DNA of 64,000 nucleotides from Lycium barbarum (lineage: Eukaryota > Streptophyta > Magnoliopsida > Solanales > Solanaceae). Below are positions 1 to 11,613 of this stretch, piece by piece. Within the stretch, counting starts at the first letter, position 1. Every line of letters begins with the position of its first letter. The notes under the pieces are model-generated. The model had not been told where the DNA came from and searched no databases. It saw only the letters and a program-made list of their open reading frames with translations. The translations under genes and the position numbers were made by a program. The stretch covers positions 52,660,457 through 52,724,456 of the forward strand of contig NC_083343.1 of NCBI RefSeq assembly GCF_019175385.1. The letters run 5' to 3'.

Positions 1-1809
1 CATCTTTGTTGAGCCTAGATGAATAGAATAGCGGGAGTAATGTGCCTCCCCCATAACCTGCTGACGGAGTCCTGCAACACTAGGGACACACAATCTACCT
101 CGATATCTGAGTACTCCATCACCTGTGATCACAAAGGGTGTCTTTTCTTTCTGAGGGGTTGTATCTCGGTAATGAACTAGAACAGGATCCTCATACTAAC
201 GCTCCTTTATCTCAACTACCAAGGATGATACCGCTGTGTCTTGAACAATAACTCTTGCATCACCTAACTCTATTAATCGAACTTCGAGGCTAGCAAATTG
301 ATGAACCTCACGGACCATTTCTCTTCCCTCTTGCGACACGTGCGATAAGCTACCTATATATTTACGACTGAGGGAATCGGCAACTACATTCGCCTTCTCA
401 GGATGATACAGAATATCTATATCATAATATTTTAACCACTCCGACCATCGCCTTTGACGCAAGTTCAAATCCTTCTGCGTAAAGATGTATTGGAGACTCT
501 TATGATCAGTATAGATGTTAACATGGACACCGTATAAGTAGTGCCTTCATATCTTCAAGGCATGAATCACTGCCGCTAACTTTGGATAATTCTTCTCGTG
601 CTTCTTCAACTGTCTGGAAGCATAAGAGACAACCTTACCATGCTGCATCAATACATAGCCCAATCCAACACCAGAAGCATCACAGTATACCACATAGCCA
701 TCTGCTCCCTTTGGAAGAGTCACAACTGGTGCTTAAGTTAGCTTATCCTTCCGCGTCTGAAAACTCTGCTCACAACCATCTATCCATTGGAACTTAGCTC
801 ATTTCTGGGTCAATTTGGTCAATGGGGCTGAAAGAGAGGAAAATCCTTCTACAAATCTTCTATAATAACCTGCCAAGCCCAAGAAACTACGTATCTCCGT
901 TGGTGCCGTGGGCCTTGGCCAATTCTTCACAGCTTCAATCTTTTAGGCATCCACTCTGATGCCTTCCTCTCAAATAATGTGACCCAGAAGAGCCACGGAG
1001 TTCAACTAGAACTCACACTTAGAAAACTTTGCATACCAGTCCTTACCCCGGAGAATTCCAAGCACTATTCACAGATGTTCCGTATGGCAGACCTCTGACG
1101 GAGAATAAACTAGAATATCATCTATAAACACAATCACGAACAAATCTCGGAAGGGTCTGAATGCACGATTCATCAAATCCATGAATACGGCTGAGGCATT
1201 AGTTAGCCCGAACGATATAACACGGAACTCATAGTGGCCATATCTAGTCTGGAATGTCGTCTTCGGAATGTCTTCTTCCTTCACCTTAACCTGGTGGTAT
1301 CTTGACCTCAAGTCTATTTTCGAGAAATACTTGGCGCCTTGCAACTGATCAGATAAATCATCAATCCTTGGGAGCGGATACTTATTCTTTACAGTCACTT
1401 TATTCAATTGCTTATAATCGATACATATTCGTAAGGAACCATCCTTCTTTCTCACAAATAACACCGGCGCTCCCTACGGTGATGTACTAGGCCTGATAAA
1501 GCCCTTCTCAAGCAAATCTTTCAACTCTTTCAACTCCGCAGGTGCAATCCTATAAGGAGGAATAGATATTGGCTGAGTGTCTGGCAATAGATCAATAGAA
1601 AAATCAATCACCCTCTTTGGGGGAATGCCTGGAAGCTCATCTGGAAACACTTCTGGGAACTCATTAACCAGAGGAACAGACTAAAGAGGCAGCAACTCTG
1701 CTTGCACATCTTAAACTCGAACTAGATCAAAAATATACCCTTTTCTGATCATTTTCTCTGCCTTATGATAGGAAATAAACCTACCTCTAGGCGAAGCAGC
1801 ATTGCCCTT
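1..1809 (-). pseudogene. E1 pol remnant: RT, RNase H and start of integrase
   Basis: The minus strand encodes reverse transcriptase, RNase H and the zinc-binding N-terminus of integrase, which copy element RNA into DNA and insert it. The best RT block is 1069-1464: it has the CIDYKQLNK segment and the catalytic FIDD motif (YxDD equivalent) near 1108-1140. RNase H similarity follows at about 470-770 and the tether [12 protein letters not shown] near 350-400. The H2C2 zinc-binding region of integrase lies at 1-140. Several stops interrupt the frame, for example near 1490, 1680 and 1715 and at about 190, so it is a decayed copy. The integrase core and tail lie outside the window. Confidence 0.85.
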
Positions 1810-2481
1810 TCACTCTAGGACTGGATCACCTGGAAACTGAAATCGAACCATCTTTGCTCTACAATCAACATTAGCATAACAAGAAGCTAACCAGTCCATG
1901 CCCATAATTATATTAAAATCAATCATATCTAACTCAATCAAACCTGCTACGGTGTGGCGGTCACAAACTATAACAACACAGTCTCGGTATACTCGCCTAG
2001 CTATAACCGGATCACCGACTAGAGTGGACACCTCGAAAGGTTTGATCAACTCAGGCTCTACGCCAAACTTGCCAGCAACAAATGGTGTAACGTATGATAA
2101 AGTGGAACCTGGATCAATCAGTGCATAAACATCACGGGAGGAAATCGATAATACACCTGTAACAACATCAAGAGACGTCTTGTAGTCCTGTCTACCAGCC
2201 AATGCATACACGAAGTGCTGAGGACCGCTCGAACTGGACGCCCCACTCCTTCCTCTACCTCGCCCTACTGGCGTCTGAAAAACTTTCCCTGAAGGGCGCA
2301 CTACAGAAGATGAGATAGCCACAGACCCTGTAGGCTGAACCATACCTGTACCGATCCTCATTGGGCACTCCCTCACCCTGTGGCCTAGCTGGCCACAAGC
2401 ATAACAACCATCTGATCCCAGTCGACACTGACCGGCGTGTAACTTGCCACACTTGGCACATCGCAGCAAAGGGGGTCCCAT
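1810..2481 (-). pseudogene. E1 zinc knuckles and aspartic protease
   Basis: This 223-codon open stretch is in the same frame as the gag segment at 2482-3525, from which one TAG codon separates it. It starts with two CCHC-type knuckles, CAKCGKLHAGQC and CYACGQLGHRVREC, which bind element RNA in Gag. A retroviral-type aspartic protease follows, with the active-site motif LIDPGST and the downstream segment [14 protein letters not shown]. The protease cuts the polyprotein. A TGA at 1810-1812 ends the stretch where the RT region should begin. It is a piece of the polyprotein, not a separate gene. Confidence 0.85.
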
Positions 2482-3525
2482 CTAGCCTGACTCCGGTCTG
2501 TACTGAGAGCCTGGTGCTCTAGAACTCTTGCCTGCTCCGGAATAAGGAGGCCGGTCAAATCTCGGACTTGGAAACTGCGGAGATGCACTCCCTGCTGAAA
2601 GGAAAGGATATTGAGAATGTTGTTTTCTCTGTCCTCCTCTAAACTCACCCCCACTATCAAAAGATCTGAACCTCTTACCATGGCCCCGGTCACGATCACG
2701 ATCACGATCTGTCCTCCTCTGGCGCTTGCGATCCTCCAACTTCTGCGCATATGCCTGTATACGGGAGATATCCATGCCTGGCTGTAATGCGGAAGTCGTA
2801 CAAGCATCAATCAAATGTGGCCCTAGACCAGCCACAAAACGATGAACTCTATCCTCCATCTCAGCCACCATGGCTGGAGCATACCTGGCCATAGAATCAA
2901 AATACACGCAATCCTCTTGGACACTCATACTGCCCTGCTCAATACGTAAGAATCTATCTACTCGGGCTCGCCTGACCTCAGGAGGCAAATAATGGCGGAT
3001 AAAGGCATCTGCGAACTCTCGCCACATAGTTGGAGCGGCATTCTCTCCACTGGATAACTCCCAAGTCTGATACCACTGTACTACAATATCACATAGCCTA
3101 TACGAAGACATCTCTACGGACTTGACCTCATCCGCATACATAACCCTCAAAGTCCTCTGCATACCATTAATGAAATCCTGGGGGTCCATATTCTGCTGTA
3201 CCACAGAAAACTCTAGAGGACCTAACCCAAGGAAGGTCTTAACCCTCGAACTACCAGTCCCATCTGCCTGGTCAACACCAACTCCCTGCTGCTGAGCCTG
3301 GATGGCTACTAATCTAGTCAACAACCGTATGGTATCCCGCACATCATGGCGTGGTGCATTTGGCTGAGGAACTGGGGCAGGTGCTGGAGGCGGTGCATGC
3401 GATGTCTCAGACGACCCCTCACACTGAATCCCATCTTGGGCTCTCGTGGCATGTCGAGTGCGACTAGTGGCCTCACCTGTGGCTTTCTTGCCCTTCTGGA
3501 CAGCTGTAGCTTGCTTGGGAGGCAT
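2482..3525 (-). pseudogene. E1 gag (capsid region)
   Basis: Gag forms the particle that packages element RNA. I place the start at the ATG at 3525-3523 (MPPKQATA), matching MPPKKATA in E3 and MLPKGKATA in E4, rather than the in-frame ATG four codons upstream. The N-terminus is Ala/Pro-rich. The conserved capsid part includes FINGMQRTLRVMYADE and WREFADAFIRHYLPPEVRRA, then a basic Arg/Asp-rich stretch (RDRDRDRG) before the knuckles. An in-frame TAG at 2484-2482 separates it from the zinc-knuckle part. An AG acceptor-like site sits 2 nt before the ATG. Confidence 0.85.
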
Positions 3526-3632
3526 CACTGAAATCATTACAATTTATCAGAAAGTGAACGCCTAACACATGGCTCTATCGCACAATCTAGGAGAGAAAGA
3601 ATGACATCATCATAAATGTCCTGTAGCCTCCT

Positions 3633-3666
3633 GTTTATAAGTGTGGTGCACAACACGCTCATAAAC
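3633..3666 (-). other. E1 leader hairpin with palindromic loop
   Basis: On the minus strand, 34 nt between primer site and gag fold into a hairpin with outer arms GTTTAT/ATAAAC and an inner stem GTG/CAC. The 8-nt loop is TTGTGCAC, which contains self-complementary GTGCAC. The same structure occurs in E2 and E3. Function as an RNA dimerisation site is inferred. Confidence 0.6.
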
Positions 3667-3711
3667 AAGACTCTACTAGACACGGTCTGTAGACATCCTT
3701 AGGACGGAACT

Positions 3712-3723
3712 GCTCTGATACCA
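3712..3723 (-). other. E1 primer binding site (initiator tRNA-Met)
   Basis: The minus strand reads TGGTATCAGAGC four bases after the LTR end. This is the usual plant Ty3/gypsy site complementary to the 3' end of initiator methionine tRNA, where minus-strand DNA synthesis starts. Confidence 0.9.
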
Positions 3724-3727
3724 CTTT

Positions 3728-5818
3728 TGTCACTACCCAACCCGATGAGCCGTGACGGGAGCCTGATCTCTAGCGACCAAACACCCCTAAATACTTATCT
3801 GAAACATACTGAACATCAAAGGCCCATGAATGGCACAAACTAATCTCATAAAAAGGAAACATCAGAACTCTGTACAATCTACATACATATATACACAACA
3901 TGCAGAAGAACAGTGCAAGCCAGCTAGGCTGCTACATATACTGTACACAAAAGAATAGAAGCCGACAAGGCTACACCATCTGACTACTACATACAACTGT
4001 CTACAGACCTCTACTAGAACGAAAGCTGTAGAAAGGACGGGACAGAGCCCCGTCATACCCATATGCATACACATCTCAAAAGGGGCATACCAAATGTGAT
4101 TGTAGCTCTGGATCGAATGGAGCGTACCGACCACTGCTAGATCTAAAGGTCCTACTGAGCCGAACCATCTATCTGTCTCCCAGTACCTCTGGGCATGAAC
4201 GTAGCCCCCGAGCAACGGGGAGTCAGTACGGATAATGTACTGAGCATGTAAAGCATAAGAGCAACATCATATATATATACACATGGGAATCAAGGACAAG
4301 ATCTAAACTCATAAGCTGAAATGACTGACTGCATGTACTTGTATGAACTAGTATCTGCATGTATCTGCATAAATCTGTTTATCTAACAATGCCTCTGTGG
4401 GCGCATAATATACATGCTCATCCCTATCAATGAAGGTCATTAATCTATATATATGTGCATATATAACGCCTTATATATGCGAGTATATAACGCCTATCTC
4501 TTTTCTCATATCATATCGGCCTCTCTGCGGTCATCATCATATACATTGCTGCCATACTTACAGCCTGATTCTCATATCGTCATCATAGTGCACCAGCTGA
4601 TCAAGTGGTAATGTGTATATAATGCCAACTCCTTTCCATATCCCATATACGTATAATACTTGCGTATATAACGCCTTCTGGTCACGGGTCAACATACATA
4701 TATATATCTGAATGAACGCAATGCACGAATAACTGCATACATAAAACTGGACCCATGAACAGAAGGAATAATCATAACGGGGCGCATGAATGTTAAAAAC
4801 TGAAACACTTCTAATGCTTCTAAGAGTAGAGTAATATGGACTCGCTTACTCGCTTATTGGATCATATCATAGGATTATGCCAAAAGAAGGAAAGAATAGC
4901 CTTAACATACCTCGACGTACATCAAATCTTCCAACTCTTACATCTCGACTTGTAAATCTACAATTAAGATAACATAGACCTTTATTTGACTAGGTACTTT
5001 ACTTGCTAACCTCTTTTAGATGCATAGAGAGCTTAACGAATCATGGAAAATATTTCTCTCATAAGCTTCACAACCCTTTAACTTCTCATTCACTTTAATA
5101 CTGACCATAACAACAATAACAACTATATATCAAAATATATTCAAATGCATCCCCAATCATCTCTTAAAACAACCCTAAGTCACTATTTTGTCTTTCATCA
5201 ACCTACCACTTTCACAACTACCCCCTCTTTACTTAGAATCACTAAAACTCTTGATACGCAACTTAAATACAAAGGTAGAAATCATTTAAATACCTTGAGG
5301 GGTCAAGAATCCCAAGAATCACTTCAACTTCAACTCCTTAAACTCCACAACTTGAAGAAACCCTAGAAGCAACCTTTCTTCTTTACCATCTCAGGTTTAC
5401 AGGGTCCGAGACTTATTAAATCCTCACTAATATGATGGAAAATATTGGGAGAGAATATATTAGGGTTTTCTGATATTTGGAAGGAGAAAAATATGAAATG
5501 AAGCTGTGACCGACATATTTATACTTGGATGCCAAAAAGGCTACAGCGGTCCGGTTTGACGAGCTGGTCGATGGCCCATCGACATGTCGACGGTTCGTCA
5601 ACTTGCCCGTCGACCTGCGCCTGCAAATGCATAGCTGCGAGATCCCATCAACTCCGCACGTCGACGGTTTGTTGAATATGTCGATGACCCGTCGACACTT
5701 ACTGGTGTCCTGCAGATTTTTCTATTCAGTTTCGATCGTGTCGACTTGATTCGCTCAGCTTCTAACTCTGTAAATTACCCGGAACACATACTGGTACTCT
5801 TGTACATGGGGTAAGACA
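3728..5818 (-). repeat. E1 5' LTR
   Basis: The LTR runs from TGTCACTACCC next to the primer site to GGGTAAGACA at 5818. About 2.09 kb is typical of Tekay. It contains a TCAGTAC-N7-GTACTGA hairpin (4223-4243), a donor-like AG|GTATGTTAAGG (GT at 4910-4909, minus), a TATA box TATAAATA (5516-5523, minus) and a GTCGAC-rich cluster upstream of the TATA box. The outer end at 5818 is inferred from the TG..CA rule; I found no target duplication to confirm it. No gene is present. Confidence 0.75.
5516..5745 (-). promoter_or_regulatory. E1 U3 promoter with GTCGAC palindrome cluster
   Basis: On the minus strand TATAAATA (5523-5516) lies just downstream of about 200 bp holding seven GTCGA/GTCGAC motifs. 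Several are palindromes such as GTCGAC or paired as GTCGATGG/CCATCGAC. The layout resembles the clusters upstream of TATA boxes in the LTRs at 8345-8540, 24128-24357 and 56690-56790, although the core motif differs. A promoter/enhancer role is inferred. Confidence 0.55.
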
Positions 5819-7172
5819 TTTCCTATCTCAAAACTCGAGCTCGGTTCTCTATTCCTTGGGCATACCCGGCTAGGAACCCATAGGTTCTACTACTACAGAG
5901 ACGAGAGGTGTAACCGTCTTTGCCGGAGGGCATGAAAGAGAGATGATAGTCAGTGATCCGAGGTCATTTTTCGGAGCGGAATAAGTGTTGATAAAAGATC
6001 TTGTTGTTGTCATCTGCATAATTGAATCATACATTAAACACTCATCTTGGATATATATAAATATATATCTATAAGACACATTTGGCTGGGGATGAAGATG
6101 TGGCCTATGTTGTTTTTGAAATACATGGGAGGTTTTGTACTAATTGCGTGACCATTCTATATTGTGCGATAGGGGATGGTCAACAGGCGTGAGGGTGGAA
6201 AGGTCATCCCTAGGCTGTGTGTTACAGAGCGACATAGTACATGGACTTCATGGGTCCCCAATAGGTCATGGCCGTCAAGACGTGATGTTCCGCTTGAGGC
6301 ATGTGTTTACATGGTATTGATATATAGCCATTGCATTCTTATCATCTATATCATTGCATTGCATTGCACTTGTTATCATCATTGTGATTGGATTGCTATT
6401 GTGTTGTGGATACTTGATCGGATACTTGATGGAATATTTTACTTGTTATGATGAATGCTTGGAACACTTGAGATTAGATGCTTAACAATAGACTTGATCA
6501 GAAATTATGAGATTGGAATACTCAAGTTTAGGTACTTCACTATAGACTAGATTGGTTATTGAACCTTGTTGGTAGTTTACGGTATGAATGCTTATGTGAA
6601 TTGTTGATACTTGAGGACTTGATAGTTATTGATGGGACTGAATTATACCTGTACTTGATTGTGAGCATGCCTATCTTTCATTTACTTTCTGTATACATGT
6701 TAGCTCACTCAGGACGACCTATGATACCTACTAGTACTTGTTGTTTGTACTGACCAGCACTTGCTGCATTTTTTATGAATGCAAAGTACCTGGATAAATC
6801 TACTTCTACCCCTCGTGGCTTATATTCGAGGATTGCTGATTCGAGTCTCTCAGGGTGATCATGAGGGCGTTCGCTCCCCGAAGACTCATTCTATTATTAT
6901 GCCTTGTTTTCCGTTCTAAGAGATGATTTTGAGACTATTGATGTATTATTATTATTCAGACTTGTAGTATTTAATTAGATGCTCTTGTATGACCAGACCA
7001 GATACTGGGTGGATTTCTTTTACTTCCGCACTTATTGATATTATATTTGTGAGACTTCATTATTTTTCTTTCTTTCGCTATCTTCTATAAATTGTGAGTA
7101 TTGAGTAAGGGTTCGCCTACCGAGGTGGGAAAGGTAGGTGCCAACACGACTTAGTGAAATTGGGTCGTGACA
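5819..7172 (+). repeat. LTR remnant, plus orientation
   Basis: It ends in TTGGGTCGTGACA at 7172. Its last part (about 6700-7172) is the reverse complement of the LTR fragment at 36986-37549, sharing the TACCGAGGT block and the terminus. The left boundary is uncertain: I see no clear TG start and no target duplication matching ATACT at 7173-7177. No primer site or coding domain is attached. It may be a solo LTR or a truncated one. Confidence 0.5.
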
Positions 7173-8884
7173 ATACTGTGCATGCATGCATGAGGTCATA
7201 CATGTCTATATGCGTATATAATTCCTGTAAAGCATATATGGGAATCCCATCATTTCATATCCGCCTCTGCGGGGATCGTCATCATCATGTGACCAGCTGA
7301 TCAGTTGGTAGTGTGTGTATAACGTCGTCACCTTCCTCATACGCCATACATATATATGTAATATACGCGTGTATAATGTATGAGGGGTCATAGGTCTGCA
7401 CATGTATATATTGTAAGGCATAAATATGATAATAGTACATCTTGAATCTGTCCGAGTGACGTAAGGTCGTTACCCCTCCGAACATCGTTATGAGATAGCA
7501 TTTACATCAGCAAGTGAATCTCGGAATCATACTAAATCTGAAGAAGGACTTACTGAGGATAACATTCTAGAACATGAATAAACATGGAACATCCCTAGCT
7601 ACTAAGAATAGAGTCATTATGGAGTAGCGTTACGTTGACGTTTCGTTCATAAGGATCATGCCAAAAGAAGGAAAGTTAACCTGAACATACCTCAAGTCAT
7701 AAAAAAATCCCACAATGAGACTGTCGGGCTAGTATTCCAATCTTCTTAGTCACCATAGTACACCTAATAGTCGACAACATAACAACAACATCATATAAGT
7801 CTCTTTAATTCCATATCACTACTCACTCCAAGATTTATATCAAAGCAGCCCAATATGCTATGTATAAAACACTTATACCCTTTCTTCTTCCAATTATACG
7901 AAGTATAACATCCTCAATGCAACCACAACACCAACTACTATCCTTATATCAAGGTTTTAACTCACAAAAATATTTACAACATGACTCAAGGTTAAATTAC
8001 ATCTCAACATAACCTCAAATCCATATTTGAACCTTTCCTCCAACTCCTTTCCCTCCAAACCTAACATGATCATCATATAAACTCGTAAACATGGAGTTTG
8101 ATAGAATCTTACCTAAAAACTCAAGAACACATCAATACCAAGAGTGTTTCATCTTGAAGTATCCTCCAAAACAACCACCAAGAGGAGAAACAAGTTTCCA
8201 TGATCACTTTAGCATCTTTAAACACTTAATCTTTTCTTTTGATTCTTGATTTTTTTTAGGAATGAATTAGATATGGTGGAGAGGGTCTTCTAGAGTGTTG
8301 GAGATCAGGGGAAATGAGAAAATGAGTTAAAAGGATAAGTATACGAAATATATATATAAAAAAACAAATGCGGCTGACCAAAAAATATGGCAAAAAAGTA
8401 TGGACCGTATTTTTAAATATGGTACGTATTTCTTGGTCGTAATTCTCGGTATAAAAATTTACCTTTCTACCAAGGAAAATATTGTCCGTAGTTGAAATCA
8501 TATTTTTTTATATGCCGGTATTTTGCACCGTACTTCTAGAATTTGTGTTCTATCGGTTGCATTGGAAAGAAAAGTCTATGAACTTGAATCTGCATAGGTT
8601 ATGCATTCGATAGCTCCTCATATGCTAGAAGATATACTTCCCCAGAGTTGGACCAAAAATCCTGTCCAAAATTCTACCAAATTTTCCCAAAGTTTCGACA
8701 AACTTAATTTCTTCGATTCGCTTAATCCCAGAACCTTCCAATACCTATTAAACATGATCATAAACTCTTATACACTCAAGATAGAAATGTCTAATTCCAT
8801 ATGACCTCGAAGGTCACTCCGCTCTCTGAATCTATAGAATCCAACTCATGAGGAAACTTAACATATAAAAGTATGGATCTAACA
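7173..8884 (-). repeat. Minus-orientation LTR fragment, outer (5') end preserved
   Basis: The block from 7230 on matches the E1 LTR (ACCAGCTGATCA, the CCAAAAGAAGGAAAG block, donor-like GT at 7690-7689 minus). From about 8590 it matches the E5 LTR (CATATGCTA, TTGGACCAAAA). It ends in TCTAACA at 8884, like the TATAACA end of E6. A TATA-like run (8348-8362) lies next to ACCGTA/TACGGT motifs (8375-8540). The left third of the LTR is missing and no polypurine tract follows. No gene. Confidence 0.65.
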
Positions 8885-9361
8885 ACTATAAGTCACACTA
8901 CTTGATAATTAAAAATATTTAAAATTTATATAAAAAAATTACTGTCAAAGAAAGACTTGTTTGAATCTCTAAATCGGAAAAGTGCCCCATAAATTGAGAC
9001 CAACGGAGCGATAAATACAAGTTTATTTCTTCTTCCCTTTTAAAGGTTTTCTCAAGAACTTCTTGGAGGTGAATTTGGATCGTTGAATAGAAGGAGAAAA
9101 AAAGATAAAAGAGGAAAGTGTATATGTGGAATTAATAAAAGAGATAATTGCCCCCTATATTAATTAGGGTAACAATGATATCAAAATTGACCAATATTTT
9201 TAAATCTTACAAAAAATGACCCACTCCCTCCTCCTCCTCTCTTTCTCTTCTTCACCGGACCATAATAGTCGACATCTACTGTAGCCGCCACCGGTCAGCA
9301 CCACCGGAAAGGTCAAAAAGAGAGTTCGTCGACCAGTCTGGTGGTGGTGTGGCTAGTGGCT

Positions 9362-9362
<1 letters not shown>
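8885..9362. other. AT-rich DNA, no gene seen
   Basis: No supported open frame or element end. The last 130 bases are richer in CCACCGG motifs and resume, after the solo LTR, as TGGTGGTGGTG-rich DNA near 10860. This is probably the older host sequence of that insertion. Confidence 0.5.

Positions 9363-9449
<87 letters not shown>
9363..9449. repeat. (CT)n-(AT)n microsatellite
   Basis: About 38 bp of CT repeats run directly into about 49 bp of AT repeats. The solo LTR at 9450 inserted into the AT tract. Confidence 0.95.
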
Positions 9450-9454
<5 letters not shown>

Positions 9455-10848
9455 TTCGGCCAAAAATGCATATAATTAGCCATTATTGCCTCACATTCTA
9501 GTATTTTTAATTTGTGCTTAGTATTATAATTTCATTTTGTAGGAATAAAGCACCGCGAGAATGAGAAGATTTGGAGAAAAATGAAGTAATGTGTTAGAAA
9601 TTAAGAAAGCAGAAAACAAATTGGACGACGAAAAGTTGAAGCTGCAACTGCCAAGGATATTGCTAGAGGAAAGTCCAAGTGAATATTGAAGACGACCTCA
9701 ACAAGGAAAAGAGAAGTCTTGAATTATTGTATTATTTGGGGAGGGAATTAATTAACATATAAGGTGGAATTTGTTTATGGTATAAAGTATCAACGGAAGG
9801 TTGTTGTAGGAAGGATTAAAAATAGGAAAAAAAGGGTTGCTGGACGATGTGAAAGTGGGACTCCTAGTCCTACACAGTGAAGGAGGACACAAGAAAATTT
9901 ACTTACAGTTGGCGTGCCAAAGGGATGCGGAAAAAAAAAAAAGGCCTTTTGGTACCCTATAAATACATATCCTACACGGCTTTTACATAACTTTGGATAA
10001 CTTGAAACCCTTAGTTCACAACTTTTGACATAGTGAGAGCTTAGAGCCGCCGTGGAGGTCGGAGTTATAGGGTTTTATCTTCTCTTCTCTATAATATTTA
10101 TTTTGACTTTTTTATTCGGATGATTTGTTGTTGATCCTCCATGTCTATGTGAAGCTAAACTTTTTAGTTCTAGGGCTTTGACACAAACATGAAAGTTGAA
10201 GTTTGATTATCGTTTCTATCTATTGATTTTCCATCTTTGGGTTATTTATTTATTCTTGGTCTTAATTGTTTAATTACTTGATCACTAATTAGACACTATC
10301 TGTGGCGTGTGAATTGAACTAGGGATAGGGAATTTGCATGCGTAATAAGAACAAATAGAGCTTGTTCGATTAATCATTTTGCTAATGAAGATAGGAATAT
10401 ACCCTTTAGCCTTGCTTAGTTGAATACGGAGAAGTAAATGCGTTCTTGTTACCTCTGGCAACCATAGGAATATAGGCGTTATAGTAGCATCTACAGGCTT
10501 GTGATCAACTCGGAAGATACTCATAAAGTAATAATTAACCCGTCAACTAGTAACCCGTAGGTAGAACGATTTGAAGGCTCAACTGGGTTGTTAGTGGTCA
10601 TAGCCCTAGATCTATCTCTTCTCCGATAAAAATCCACTCTTTCTGGGTTAAAGCTCATCATTTGTTTTGTTTCAGTTTTAGTTAGTTTATAAATATCACT
10701 TTGGATTTTAGTTCTTGTTTAGATAATTAGCAATAGTTTAATTTAGTAAACAGTTAATCATAAGTCTCTGTGGGATATATATCTGGACTTAAAAATCCTA
10801 TATTACTTGTACGACCGCGTATACTTGCGTGTGCGTTTGGCAGCAACA
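9450..10848 (+). repeat. Solo LTR of the gag-only element family
   Basis: It starts TGATGTTCGGCC, like TGATATTTGGCAC at 16325 and 30629, and ends TTTGGCAGCAACA, like TTTGGGAGCAACA at 27339 and 31985. Shared blocks include TTAGACACTATCTGTGG and AATTAACCCGTCAACTAG. It is flanked by a perfect 5-bp duplication ATATA (9445-9449, 10849-10853), although the flank is itself an AT tract. No internal region is present, so it is a solo LTR left by recombination. A TATA box TATAAATA lies at 9958-9965. Divergence from the copies at 16-35 kb shows it is older. Confidence 0.85.
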
Positions 10849-11090
10849 ATATATCAGAACTGGTGGTGGTGTGGTTGGTGGTTTTTTTTGGAAGTTTCTC
10901 TCTCTCTCAAATCTGGTGGTGGTGTTGGAGTTGGCCAGAGAACCGAACTCCGGCGATGATTGGTGGCTGTTGCCGTTGTCGTTGTCATTGGTGGTGTTGG
11001 AGTTAGTTTTTGTAAAATAGTATATAATATTGTATGATAGTCGTATATAGGTGTATAATATTGACGTGGTCTCCATTACGATTCACATTT
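10849..11090. other. GGTGGTG-rich flank of solo LTR, no gene supported
   Basis: Low-complexity TGGTGGTGTTGGAGTTGG-like sequence continues the DNA seen at 9330-9360 across the insertion. Short open frames exist on both strands but look like repeat translations. Confidence 0.5.
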
Positions 11091-11578
11091 TGTGGGCGGG
11101 GATAGCTCTGAGAAAGCTACTAAGAACTTGTTGGTGCTCTTTCGGACTTGTTTTGAAAAAGAGTAGCCACTTAATTTTTAGGAAATTAGGAAAACTGGGT
11201 TCAAAGGGTTTATTCAAACACCGTGGAAAAATTTATAATCCAAAGTTCTAGGTAAGGGTTTTGGTGATCCCCTAGCTAAGGTATTAGACACCCTAGTATT
11301 AAGGATCCGTACTATATGGTTGACCATCGAATTCCAGTGTATGATATTTGGATGAACTATTTATTTTGTGTTTGTGTTCTATATTTATAAAAAGGTTGTC
11401 ATTTTGGCATATCACTAGGTTTTTAAATAGAATTAAATATATCCCCTTTATATATAGGGTATTTTAGATTGGATTTATGATATCCGCATAAGAATAGTCT
11501 CCTTTTATATATATATAAGGATAGTATATTTTGTTTTAGGAAATTTACCAAAATGTTCCAGTTTTAGTATGTGTGTGT

Positions 11579-11613
<35 letters not shown>

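Larger units (their letters stand above)
1..5818 (-). mobile_element. E1: Tekay-type Ty3/gypsy element, left-truncated by window
   Basis: Read on the minus strand the order is 5' LTR (3728-5818), primer site, leader, gag, zinc knuckles and protease, RT, RNase H, and the start of integrase, which runs off the window edge. The primer site and pol order are those of Ty3/gypsy elements. Tekay/Del is inferred from similarity to the other copies here, which carry a chromodomain-like tail. Multiple in-frame stops show it cannot make a full polyprotein. The 3' LTR and target duplication lie outside the window. Confidence 0.9.

Noticed and set aside
5145..5366. 73-residue plus-strand frame in the E1 LTR
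   Set aside because: Antisense to the element in leader-type AT-rich DNA; no domain and no counterpart conserved as protein.
6607..6611. ATACT followed by TG as the left target duplication of the LTR ending at 7172
   Set aside because: ATACTTG occurs several times in this stretch, so the match to ATACT at 7173 is not informative.
10770..11076. Overlapping open frames near a CCGGCGATG context that could suggest a host gene
   Set aside because: Sequence is GGTGGTG-rich low complexity, frames are open on both strands, and nothing is recognisable.
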